From NCBI RefSeq assembly GCF_033115175.1, contig NC_084840.1:77143179-77207178 (forward strand): DNA of 64,000 nucleotides, read 5' to 3'. A program made the translations under genes and the position numbers. This document shows positions 10,575-20,470 of this stretch, piece by piece. Position 1 is the first letter of the stretch. Each line of letters starts with the position of its first letter. The notes under the pieces were generated by a model, which worked only from the letters and a program-made list of their open reading frames with translations, searched no databases and had not been told where the DNA came from. This DNA comes from Lepus europaeus (Eukaryota > Chordata > Mammalia > Lagomorpha > Leporidae).

Positions 10575-12385
10575 TTTCATTTATTAAACTTTTATTTAAT
10601 GAATATAAATTTCCAAAGTACAGCTTTTGGGTTACAATGGCTTCCCCCTCCCATAACTTCCCTCCCGCCCGCAACCCTCCCCTTTCCCGCTCCCTCTCCC
10701 CTTCCATTCACATCAAGATTCATTTTCAATTCTCTTTATATACAGAAGATCAGTTTAGTATATATTAGGTAAAGATTTCAACAGTTTGCCCCATATAGCA
10801 TCATAAAGTGAAAAAACTACCATTGGAGTACTAATTATAGCATTAAATAACAATGTACAGCACATTAAAGACAGAGATCCTACATAATATTTTTTTAAAA
10901 TTAATTAATTTTCTATGCCATTTCCAATTTAACACCAGGTTGTTTTTTTTCATTTCCAATTCTCTTTATATACAGAAGATCAATTCAGTATATAATTAGT
11001 AAAGACCTCATCAGTTGTACCCACACAGAAACACAAAGTATAAAAATACTGTTTCAGTACTAGTTATAGCATCACTTCACATTAGACAACACATTAAGGA
11101 CAGATCCCATATGGGGTACACAGTGACTCCTGTTGCTGACTTAACAATTTGACACTCCTGTTCATGGCGTCAGTAATCTCCCTAGGCTCTAGTCATGAGT
11201 TGCCAGGGCTATGGAAGCCTTTAGAGTTTGCTGACTTTGATCTTATTCCGATAGGGTCATAGTCAAAGTGGAGGTTCTCTCCTCCCTTCGGAGAAAGGTA
11301 CCTCCTTCTTTGATGGCCCCATTCTTTCCACTGGGATCTCACTCACAGAGATCATTCATTTAGGTCTTTTTGTTTTTTCCATGATATTTTGGCTTTCCAT
11401 GCCTGCTATACTCTCATGGGCTCTTCAACCAGATCCGAATGCCTTGAGGGCTGATTCTGAGGCCAGAGTGTTGTTTAGGACTTCTGCCATTGTATGAGTC
11501 TGCTGTGCATCCCACTTCCCATGTTGGATCCTTCTCTCCCTTTTTGATTCTATCAGTTAGTATTAGCAGACACTTGTCTTGTTTGTGTGATCCCTTTGAC
11601 TCTTAGACCTATCAGAGCCATCAATTGTAAGCTGAAATTGATCACTTGGACCAGTGAGATGGCATTGGTACATGCCACCTTGATGGGATTCTGTTGGAAT
11701 CCCCTGGCACATTTCTAACTCCACCACCTGCGGCCAGTCCGATTGAGCATGTCCCAAATTGTACATCTCCTCCCTCTCTTTTTCCACTCTGAAATTTAAC
11801 AGGGATCACTTTTCAGTTAAAATTTTTTGGTTTTAAAGAGAAGAGATTTAATTACAAAGAAAATTCCAGTGATTGTGCAGAAATACTGGTTTCTACACCA
11901 TTCTAAAGAAAAATGAGGGTTTTGGGAGTAGAAAAAGTTATAAAAGTTGGGATCTTAAATTGTAAAAAAAAAAAAAACTATTGAGTGTCGAAGTTCTAAA
12001 AGCAGAACTCATTTGTGCAATGAACATAAGGAAAGACTACTGTATAGTTTTTTTTTGTTTGTTTGTTTTCTTTTAAATGAAGAAAGGCTTTGCTTAAGGG
12101 TTGCATACTTTTATTGGAGTAAATCTGAATGATCCTACTCCTTTGGAGTAAAACTAATGCTTACCAGTTTCCAATTGTATTTAGCTTCTGGTTGGAATTT
12201 GAAAAAAAATGAAAACCTAAATAAAATAGGTGAAAGTTCCCTGACTATTCAGGTGAATACACACACACACACACAAAAAATTTAAACACCTAAGAATAAT
12301 TGTGTGTTAATTACAGAGTTCAACCACTAGTACTAGAACAACAACAACAAATACTAAAAAGGATAAAGTATTACATCTTTTTTAT
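10575..12385 (-). mobile_element. Younger 5'-truncated L1 3' region, antisense, inserted in the older L1
   Basis: The 3' terminus (antisense AACTTTTATTTAATGAATATAAA) is near 10585 and the G-rich tract near 10650-10710. An internal duplication of about 270-290 bases follows (the ATATACAGAAGATCA words occur near 10740 and 10970), then 3' sequence to about 12385. The older ORF2 reads on at both ends. It carries an extra 455-base block at 11827-12281. Confidence 0.75.
11827..12281. other. Extra block inside an L1 3' region, with a CA repeat
   Basis: The L1 at window start joins these flanks directly at about 722-735, so this block is an insertion here. It has a CA run at about 12257-12275 and an A run near 11965. 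I do not recognise the element. Confidence 0.5.
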
Positions 12386-12466
12386 TTTTATTGCCTGTGC
12401 TTGTAAGAAGTCTGTGCCTATGCTAATGTATTACAGAATTTATTTGATATTTTCCTCTAGTAATTT
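12386..12466 (-). mobile_element. Old L1 ORF2, antisense, continuation
   Basis: The antisense ORF2 word TTGCCTGTGCTTGTAAGAAG continues the element broken at 10574. The string TCTAGTAATTT at 12456-12466 is the left target duplication of the next SINE. Confidence 0.65.
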
Positions 12467-12829
12467 TTTAATTATTATTATTTTTTTGGGCAGGCACAGT
12501 GGACAGTGAGAGAGAGAGAGAGAGACAGAGAGAAAGGTCTTCCTTTTTTGCTGTTGGTTCACCCTCCAATGACCGCCGCGGCCAGCGCGCTGCGGCTGGC
12601 GCACCACGCTGATCTGATGACAGGAGCCAGGTGCTTCTCCTGGTCTCTCATGGGGTGCTGGGCCCAAGCACTTGGGCCATCCTCCTCTGCACTCCCGGGC
12701 CACATCAGAGAGCTGGCCTGGAAGAGGGGCAACAGGGACAGAATCTGGCACCCTGACCGGGACTAGAACCAGATGTGCCGGCGCCGCAAGGTGGAGGATT
12801 AGCCTATTGAGCCGCGGCACCCGCCCACT
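12467..12829 (-). mobile_element. C-repeat SINE, antisense, with target duplication
   Basis: GA tract near 12510, antisense body, and antisense head ending GCCGCGGCACCCGCC. Flanked by an 11-base direct repeat TCTAGTAATTT at 12456-12466 and 12830-12840. Confidence 0.88.
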
Positions 12830-12840
12830 TCTAGTAATTT

Positions 12841-13176
12841 GATAGCATAAGATTGCACATAGATTTAGATCCAAGATATATTTTGAATTCACTTTTGTAT
12901 AAGGTTTAAGATAAGGGTCTTGCTTCATACTTATGCATGTGTAGATCTAATTTTGCCAGCATGATTTTTGAAAAGGCCATCTTTTCTCCAAGGACTGATT
13001 TTAGCTCATTTATCAAACATGAGTGTGTTGTTTCTCATGGATTAATTTCTGTGATTTCTATTCTGTCCTGTTAGTCTACATGTCTATTTTTGTGCCAATA
13101 CCAGGCTGTCTTGATCATAACTGCCCTGTAGTATGTCTACCTCTGGCTTTGTTTTTGTTATTTTAGGTTGCTTTAG
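12841..13176 (-). mobile_element. Old L1 ORF2, antisense, continuation
   Basis: Antisense ORF2 (CTACATGTCTATTTTTGTGCC near 13076) that stops inside the word TTTTAGGTTGCTTTAGCT at about 13176. Confidence 0.7.
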
Positions 13177-13571
13177 CTGATGGAACAAGGACCATTGTAG
13201 GTTCTTGCCAGAAAGCAGATAAAAGCCAATTTTATCCCTTATCTCTGCCTTCTTTCAAGAGACCAGTTCAGTCTCACATTCCACCTGCTACATTCTTTTT
13301 CAGGTTTGAAAGCCTGCAGGCTACCTGGAAAACCTGTGTGGAGAATCTCATCTCCCGCTATTGCTCCCACCCCACCTTCAGACACTTAGCCCACTCTAAG
13401 ATCTATAAGGCCCGGTCCACTGAGTACTGTACCCTCTGCCGTGTGTTTGGTTGTATGCATGCCAGCAGTTGGTCACCCAGCTCTGTGAATTTATTTTTCT
13501 TGAATGCATTCATTCCGGTTTGAATTCGTATCCTACCTCCTCTCTTTTCTGTGTCCCTTTTGCTTACATTA
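13177..13571 (+). mobile_element. LTR-like island of about 395 bases inside antisense L1
   Basis: GC-richer than its flanks. The L1 resumes exactly after it with ATTCAGGTCTCTTGTATTTC. The 3' part looks like an LTR R/U5 region: GTACCCTCTGCCGTGTG, then CTCTGTGAATTTATTTTTC and CTTGAATGCATTCATTC. Solitary LTR is my best guess; I could not find a clean target duplication. Confidence 0.4.
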
Positions 13572-13869
13572 TATTCAGGTCTCTTGTATTTCAATATGAA
13601 ATTTAGCATCATTTTCTAGATCTGAGAAGAATGTCATTGATATTTTGATTGTGATTTTATTGGTTCTATAAATTGCTTTCAGTAGTATGGACATTTTGAT
13701 GATATTAGTTCTTCCAATCCATGAACACAGAGAATTTTTTTTATTATTTTATATTTTTTGCTATTTCTTTCTTTAATGTTTTGTAATTTTCATTGTACGT
13801 ATCTTTTACCTCCTGGGTTAAATTTATTCCAAAGTATTTTTAAAAATTTTTGTAGCTATTGTAAATGGG
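13572..13869 (-). mobile_element. Old L1 ORF2, antisense, continuation
   Basis: Antisense ORF2 continues from the LTR-like island to the next insertion. Confidence 0.7.
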
Positions 13870-13878
13870 ATTGATTTT

Positions 13879-14606
13879 TTTAACTTTTATTTAATGAATA
13901 TAAATTTCCAAAGTACAGCTTATGGATTACAATGGCTTCCCCACCCCCCATAACTTCACTCCCACCCGCAACCCTCCCTTTTCCCACTCCCTCTCCCCTT
14001 CCATTCACATCAAGATTCATTTTCAATTCTCTTTATATACAAAAGATCAGTTTAGTATATATTAAGTAAAGATTTCAACAGTTTGCCCCCATCTAGCAAC
14101 ACAAAGTGAAAAAATACTGTTGGAGTACTAGTTATAGCATTAAATCATAATGTACTGCACATTAAGGACAGAAATCCTACATGATATTTTTTTAAAAAAT
14201 TGATTAATTTTCTATGCAATTTCCAAATTAACACCAGTTTTTCTTTTTTTCATTTTCAATTATCTTTATATACAGAAGATCGATTCAGTATATACTAAGT
14301 AAAGATTTCATCAGCTTACACCCACACAGAAACACAAAGTGTAAAAATACTGTTTTAGTTCTAGTTATACCGTCACTTCACATTAGACAGCACATTAAGG
14401 AGAGATCCCACATGAGATGTAAGTACACAGTGACTCCTGTTGTTGACTTAACAATTTGACACTCTTGTTTATGGCGTCAGTAATCTCCCTAGGCTCTAGT
14501 CATGAGTTGCCAGGGCTATGGAAGCCCTTAGGGTTCACCGACTTTGATCTTATTCCGATAGGGTCGTAGTCAAAGTGGAAGTTCTCTCCTCCCTTCAGAG
14601 AAAGGT
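13879..14606 (-). mobile_element. Younger L1 3' end, antisense, with target duplication
   Basis: Antisense 3' terminus, G-rich tract and the same internally duplicated 3' region as at 10.6 kb. Flanked by ATTGATTTT at 13870-13878 and 14607-14615. Confidence 0.82.
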
Positions 14607-14615
14607 ATTGATTTT

Positions 14616-15845
14616 AAAAGCCATGACATTGCGGGGGTATAAAGAGCCTATTTATTTATGTGTGTTGATTTTATATCATGCAACTTTACCCAACTCTCTT
14701 AAGAGTTTCAGTAGACTATTAATGGAGTTTTGTTTTGTTCTGTTTTGTTTTGCCTACATATAGGATACTGCCATCTGCAAATGAAGAATTTGACTTACTC
14801 CTTTCCAATTTGTATCCATTTGATTTCTTTTTCTTGGCTAATGGCTCTGGCTAAAATGTTCAAAGCTATATGTAATAGCAATAATGAACGTGGGCACCCT
14901 TGTCTGGTTCCCCATCTTACTGGATGTGCTTACAGCATTTCCCCATTCAATCTGATGCTGGCTGTGGGTTTGTCATATATTGCCTTGATCATGTTGAGGA
15001 ATATTCCTCTATAGCCAATTTCCTTAAGGTTTTTATTTTGAAAAGATAGGATGTTGTCTTTTATTGAATTTGTTGTGCCCATCTATTGAGACAATTACAT
15101 GATTTGTATTCTTCAATTTGTTAATGTGATGTTATCATATTTATTTATTGGGATGTGTGTGTGTGATGAACCATCCCTACATACCAGGGATAAATCTCAC
15201 TTGATCCCTGTGACTGAGCTTTCTGATGTGCTGTTTGAGTTGATTAGATAGTATTTTCTTGAGGATTTTTGCAACTAAGTTTATCAGTGATATTGCTCTA
15301 CAGTTCTGTTTCTTTTTGTATCTTTTTCTGGCTTTGGAATGAATCTGATGCTGGCCTAATGCAAACAGTTTGAGAGGTTTCCCTCCCTTACAATTGTTTT
15401 CAATATTTTGTGAATTGCAATGAATTTTTCAAAAGTTTGGTAGAATTCAGCAGTGAATCCATCTGACCATAGACTTTTCTTTTTCGGGGTTGTCTTTATA
15501 ACTGATTCAATCTCCAAACCGATTATTGGTTGATTTAGGTGTTCTATGTCTTCATGACTCTATTTTTGTAGATTGTATGTATCCAGATATCTATTCATAC
15601 CAATTTGTTGACAATAGGGCTTTTTGTAGTAATTCCTGATGATTCTTTTTATTCCTGAGCTCTTTTGTAACATCTCCTTAATCATATCTAATTTTATTAA
15701 TTTGGGTCTTATTTTTTGATTAGTTGGGCCAATGGTATATTTTGTTTATTTTTTCAAGAAAAACAGCTCTTCATTTCATTGGTCTTTTAACTTTTGTGTT
15801 TCATTTTTATTTATTTTTTCTCTAATTTTAGTTATTACTTTAAAA
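14616..15845 (-). mobile_element. Old L1 ORF2, antisense, continuation
   Basis: Antisense reverse-transcriptase region (CTGGTTCCCCATCTTACTGG near 14905); many stops and frameshifts. Confidence 0.75.
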
Positions 15846-16385
15846 GGCAGTAACATGACTATCATTTTACAGAATGCAGGAATTACATTATTTATTGGAT
15901 AGTAAAAAGATACCTTACATATTCTTGGAGGGAGCTACCTTCTCTATCTTTCAAGGCTATGTGTTACTAAATCTTCTGAGAAAAGTAGGTTGGAATCAGT
16001 GCCTCTGTTTATCAATTTTCTGGAATGCTTCTAAAGCATGGAGATAGCCACCATGTCAACAGGTTAAATGAACATGAAACTGCAGCATGTGTTCTTTGCT
16101 TTAGCTGAAATCATCCATGTAAATACCCCCAGAGAAATGGGTTCTGATGTGTCAGATTTGTCCTAAGTTATTGGTACAAGGATCGTCACATACCCTCTGG
16201 ATTACATCTGCATGTGGGAGAAGGAAGAGCCAAGAAGAAATGAGAGATGTTTTAGTCTTCACTGGACACTATCGAGAGTGTGTTCTTGTCCTAAACTTCT
16301 TATTACCAGGTGCCAAAAAAAGGAAAATTGAGGATGAATGTTTGACAGAGATTACGATACTACTTGAAATACCAACGTCCCTTAT
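15846..16385. other. Unassigned sequence
   Basis: No repeat or gene recognised. A 92-codon chance frame (16147-16425) has no family resemblance that I can see. Confidence 0.4.
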
Positions 16386-16567
16386 CAGATGCTTGGGTTC
16401 GAGTCCTGACTTCACTAGATTCTAGCTTCCTGCTAATGTGTAACCTGATAGGCAGCAAGTGAGTTGCTGCCACTCAAATGAGAGAACTGGATTGAGTTTC
16501 TAGCTCTTGATTTGTCCTGGCCTGACCCCAAGAGTTGTGGACATATGGGTATGAATCGCTGCATGGG

Positions 16568-16619
<52 letters not shown>

Positions 16620-16722
16620 TTCTCTCACTACCTCTCTCTCTCTCTCATCTCTATCTATCTCTACCTCCACTTCTAACTCTATTTCTATCATCTCTCTGAC
16701 TTCAAATAAATGAAAAGATAAA
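16386..16722 (+). mobile_element. Degenerate SINE with long CT microsatellite
   Basis: B-box-like GGTTCGAGTCC at 16397, a CT run at about 16569-16680, and a TTCAAATAAATGAAA tail. Confidence 0.6.
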
Positions 16723-17127
16723 ATGCAACTGAGGAGTTCTTGGGAAAACTGACATCATGCAAGTGTGCAGCTGAACTCTGGAGTTGAGCAATTTTGAATA
16801 TTCCCACCTGAGTACACACAGACCTTGTGAACTAAATTGCAGTTTTATTGCTCTAAAACAATTCACTAGCCTCTCCAAGAGTTTTCTGCAAAAATTCCCC
16901 TTCATTTTTGAAACTCAATTCAATCTTTTTTCACATGATCTTTAATCAGCAATCATAATTACTGTAACCAGGAAATGTAATTAACCACCACTCCCCTTGT
17001 AGTTTGGGCTAGAAATCAGACAATATTTTCTGAAACCTTGGGCACATTTTCAAGGCTGATTGGATTACTATGTCTCTAGGATTGCAGCCTAAGTAAATGC
17101 AATTATTCTTTGTTCTTAAGAAGGGTT
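16723..17127. other. Unassigned sequence
   Basis: I see no gene or repeat. Confidence 0.35.
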
Positions 17128-17484
17128 GGGGCCGGCTCCAAAGTTCAATAGGCTAATCCTCTGCCTGTGGCGCTGGCACACCAGGTTCTACTCCCGGTAG
17201 GGGCATCAGATTGTGTCCTGCTTTCCCAATTCCAGTCCAGCTCTATGCTGTGGCCCGGGAGTGCAGTGGAGGATGGCCCAAGTGCTTGGGCCCTGCACCC
17301 CATGGGAGACCAAGAGAAGCACCTGGCTCCTGCCTTAGGATCAGCGTAGTGAGCCGGCCACAGCGCGCCATCCGCAGTGGCCATTGGAGGGTGAACCAAC
17401 ATTAAAGGAAGACCTTTCTCTCTGTCTCTCTCTCTCACTGTCCACTCTGCCTGTAAAAAAAAAAAAAAAAAATTAATAAAAAAA
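17128..17484 (+). mobile_element. C-repeat SINE
   Basis: Head GGGGCCGGCTCCAAAGTTCA, body with CAAGTGCTTGGGCCCTGCAC, CT tract and A run. Confidence 0.88.
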
Positions 17485-17529
17485 GAAGGTGTTGGAAAAC
17501 ATCTCATGGAATTTAAGCTAATCTGCTTA

Positions 17530-18240
17530 TATTTTTTAAAATTTTATCTTATACAAGCTTTATGTCCTTCCTACATACAGGTTTAGAAACATAATCACAC
17601 TTCTCCTGTTCTCCTCCCTCCCACCCACCCTCCAACTCTTCCTCCTCTCACATTCCCACTTTTAATTTTCACAAAGATCTAGTCTCAGCTTATTTAAAGA
17701 TAGGTTAGTTTACCCTATAAAGAGTTCATCAAAATGAAGAGAGGGCTGGCGCCACGGCTCGATATGCTAATCCTCCTCCTGCATGCCGGCACATTGGGTT
17801 GGGGGGGGGGTGCGCCAGATTCTGTCCTGGTTGCTCCTCTTCCTGTCCAGCTCTCTACTGTGACCCGGGAGTGAAGTGGAGGATGGCTCAAGTCCTTGGG
17901 TCCTGCACCCGCATGGGAGACCAGGAGAAGCACCTGGCTCCTGGCTTCGGATCAGGGCGGTGTGCCAGCAGCAATGCGCTGGCTGCGGCCATTGGGGGCT
18001 GAATCAACGGAAAAATGAAGACCTTTCTGTCTCTCTCTCTCTCACTGTTCACTATGCCTGTTAAAAAAAATTATATGAAGAGAAAAATAAATGCTGTTCC
18101 TCAACAGAAACCACAGGGGTTGTAAAATATCATCAAATCTCGAAATGTCTACTTGTCTCTAATACAGGTACTCCATTAGTTACTTCGGATCAGGGATTTT
18201 ATATATCTGTCTTTTTGGTGACTGGCATTGACCCTAACCT
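17530..18240 (-). mobile_element. Old L1 3' end, antisense, split by a SINE
   Basis: Antisense 3' region with a C-rich tract (17610-17650), interrupted at 17744-18070 by the SINE and resuming with antisense L1 3' sequence ending near 18230. Confidence 0.65.
17744..18070 (+). mobile_element. C-repeat SINE
   Basis: Head GGGCTGGCGCCACGGCTCG, a G run at 17801-17810 within the body, CT tract and A-rich tail. ATGAAGAGA occurs on both sides as a probable target duplication. Confidence 0.85.
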
Positions 18241-18714
18241 ATATTAATGAGAACAACTATCAAAGCTAATAACATTCTCTTTACAATCTTTCCCCCTTCG
18301 CATATTGTACATATCCAGAAATGTTTCAAACCCATTAAAACATTGTGTCATCACTCAAGATCACGAGACCCAGTGCATGTAAGGGCTGATCCTAGTGTTC
18401 TGTGATAAGAAAGACAAATAATGCCGAACATCAGGGAAGTCACAAAGTGCCTCCATTGTCTCTTTGAGCATTTGGAGGGTACATTAAGCCACAGTGTCTT
18501 CACCCAAGAATATACCCCATGAATCAAGGGTGATCGAGGTGGGTTTACTGAAAATTTCATCAGGTTGTGAATTTCATGTAATATCATAGTTAAAACCTCT
18601 CAAGAAATTTCTCAACATTTAAGGCTTTTATTTCTTGTCACAGTTTTTAAAATAAATTATATTTACTTTGACATTAGTACACCTAACACAGTTCTTTTTT
18701 TATTACTAGTTGCA
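18241..18714. other. Unassigned sequence
   Basis: I see no gene or repeat. Confidence 0.35.
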
Positions 18715-18905
18715 TGAACTATCTTTCCATTTCAGGTACAAACTATTGTGGCCTTAGATCTAAAGTGAATCTCTTAAAAACCAAGTAGTTGAATCCTGTA
18801 GCTGTCTATTCACTCTGTTGTTTTATCTTCCGTTTGATTTATAAGTTAAAGTCACTTATAATTAAAGTAACTACTGATAGTATTAAAGTTGACATTTATT
18901 TTTAA
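18715..18905 (-). mobile_element. Old L1 ORF2 N-terminal fragment, antisense
   Basis: Diverged antisense words of the endonuclease start region (AGTAGTTGAATCCTGTAGC, then AAAGTAACTACTGATAG). Confidence 0.5.
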
Positions 18906-19369
18906 ACTAGAAAAAAGTGATGGACATAGAGCTGATATTTGTGGCAATTCAGCAAGTCAATACTTTTTTGCTGTTGTTTTGCTATGTTTTGTTTTTGTTT
19001 TGACATTCTGGACCCCAAAAGCCAAGTAAGATCCCTGGATTTCCTGAAAATCGTAATTGAAGAATCTGACACTCAGCTCTGGCTCATGAATTAACTATGA
19101 AAACTCTTCTTTGATATTCAGGATACGATTATTGAAAGACCAATTATCAATATTTTGAAACATAGATGTGCTCAGTTCCATATTCAACATATTTTTCACA
19201 GTCTAAATGTAAATATTAATTTATAAAATATATCCTCTTAAATGTTTTAAATAGAAAATAATGCAAACTTACAAATATGTGTGCAAGACACAAAACAGCC
19301 TTCTCTTCTACTTCCACTGTGTCTAGTTACTAGTCAACTAACCAAGTTGGCTCATGTTCATTTCCCTGA
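18906..19369. other. Unassigned AT-rich sequence
   Basis: I see no gene or repeat. Confidence 0.35.
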
Positions 19370-19672
19370 CCAAATTTAATATGGAAGCAACTGAAAAACA
19401 TCACATTTATGAAATAAGCCAGTCCCCAAAAGACAAATACCATATGTTTTCCCTGATCTGTGTCCTAAAAGGCAATCTATACGCGTGAAATTGACACTTT
19501 GCAATATGGTGATTTAATAGCCCTTGTCTTGACTTTTGAGGACCATTGTTTTGTTTTGTTTTGTTTTGTTTTGTTTTTCCTTCATTCTATTTGTTGAACT
19601 TTTTACTAGGCATAGGATTAATCTTAAGAGTATAAAGTTAACTGAAATAGGTCTTTGTAAAAAATAAAAATT
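19370..19672 (+). mobile_element. Old L1 3' end with a GTTTT microsatellite
   Basis: End of ORF2 (AAGCCAGTCCCCAAAAGACAAA) and 3' region, with a (GTTTT)n run at about 19547-19577. Confidence 0.65.
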
Positions 19673-19994
19673 AGTTGGCTGGGGTTGTGGCACAATGGGT
19701 TAAAGCCCCAGCCTGCAGAACCAGCATCGCATATGGGTACCCGCTCCAGTTGCAATGGTCCACTTCTGATCCGGCTCTGCGGTAATGTGCCTGGGAATGC
19801 AAGAGGATGGCCCAAATTCTCAGGCCCCTGCACACATGTGAAGATGTAGAAGAAGCTCCTGGCTCCTGTCTTCGAATCAGCTCAGCTCCATTCCTTGTAG
19901 CCATTTGAGGAGTGAACCAGCAGATGAAAGACCACTCTCTCTCTCTATCTACCTCTCTCTCTAACTCTGCCATTCAAATAAATCTTAAAGAATA
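19673..19994 (+). mobile_element. Older C-repeat SINE
   Basis: Head GGCTGGGGTTGTGGCACAATGGGTTAAAG, CT tract near 19940 and TTCAAATAAATCTTAAAG tail. Confidence 0.82.
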
Positions 19995-20204
19995 TTGGAA
20001 TAGCAGAGGGAGGAGGAATAAGGGTGGGAGTGTGGGTGAGAGGGATGCCTACTAGCGGTTACTTCCCTACAGGTCAACAATTCTGCCTGCTTCTACTTCA
20101 GAAAGGTCAATGGAATGGCTGGAAACTCCCACCAATGGTTTTCAAACTTCCAGGAAAATCAGTTTGGGGAATAAGGCAGTCAAAGGAAAGAAATCGTGTA
20201 AGTC

Positions 20205-20427
20205 AGAATCTTTAAAGAAGAAGTCAACATCAATTGTTTTAAGAAAGTGACAAAAATTTAGTGCACATGCTTCCTGTCCTGTGGATTTAACTCTAGCTTA
20301 TTGTGAGGCGTTTAGCAGCATGGATTATCCAGAAGAGAGGTCTCTAATCATCAGCGTGTGAGATGTCTGCCATATCACAAGATGTGTGCAGGAGCTTCTG
20401 GTAGAAGTCATGATGAAGATCTCCATG
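20205..20427 (-). other. AKR1C copy 1, 3' untranslated region (approximate end)
   Basis: The sequence after the stop aligns by eye with the region after the copy 2 stop over about 215 bases. The place where copy 2 has ATTAAA reads TTTAAA here (20211-20216), so no canonical polyadenylation hexamer is visible. The end point is inferred. Confidence 0.5.
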
Positions 20428-20470
20428 CTAATATTCAGCAGAGAATGGGTAATTAGGGTGGCCATTCAAA
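20428..20470 (-). CDS. AKR1C: AKR1C copy 1, exon 9 (coding part)
   Basis: Acceptor CATTTTAG, then the last base of Phe310 and residues 311-323, [13 protein letters not shown], and TAG. It is 43 bases, as expected for the family. Confidence 0.93.

Noticed and set aside
12440-12928. 162-codon minus-strand open frame
   Set aside because: It runs through an antisense C-repeat SINE; its peptide words ([22 protein letters not shown]) recur in every young SINE copy in the window.
16500-16691. Arg-Glu repeat peptide
   Set aside because: Translation of a CT microsatellite in a SINE.
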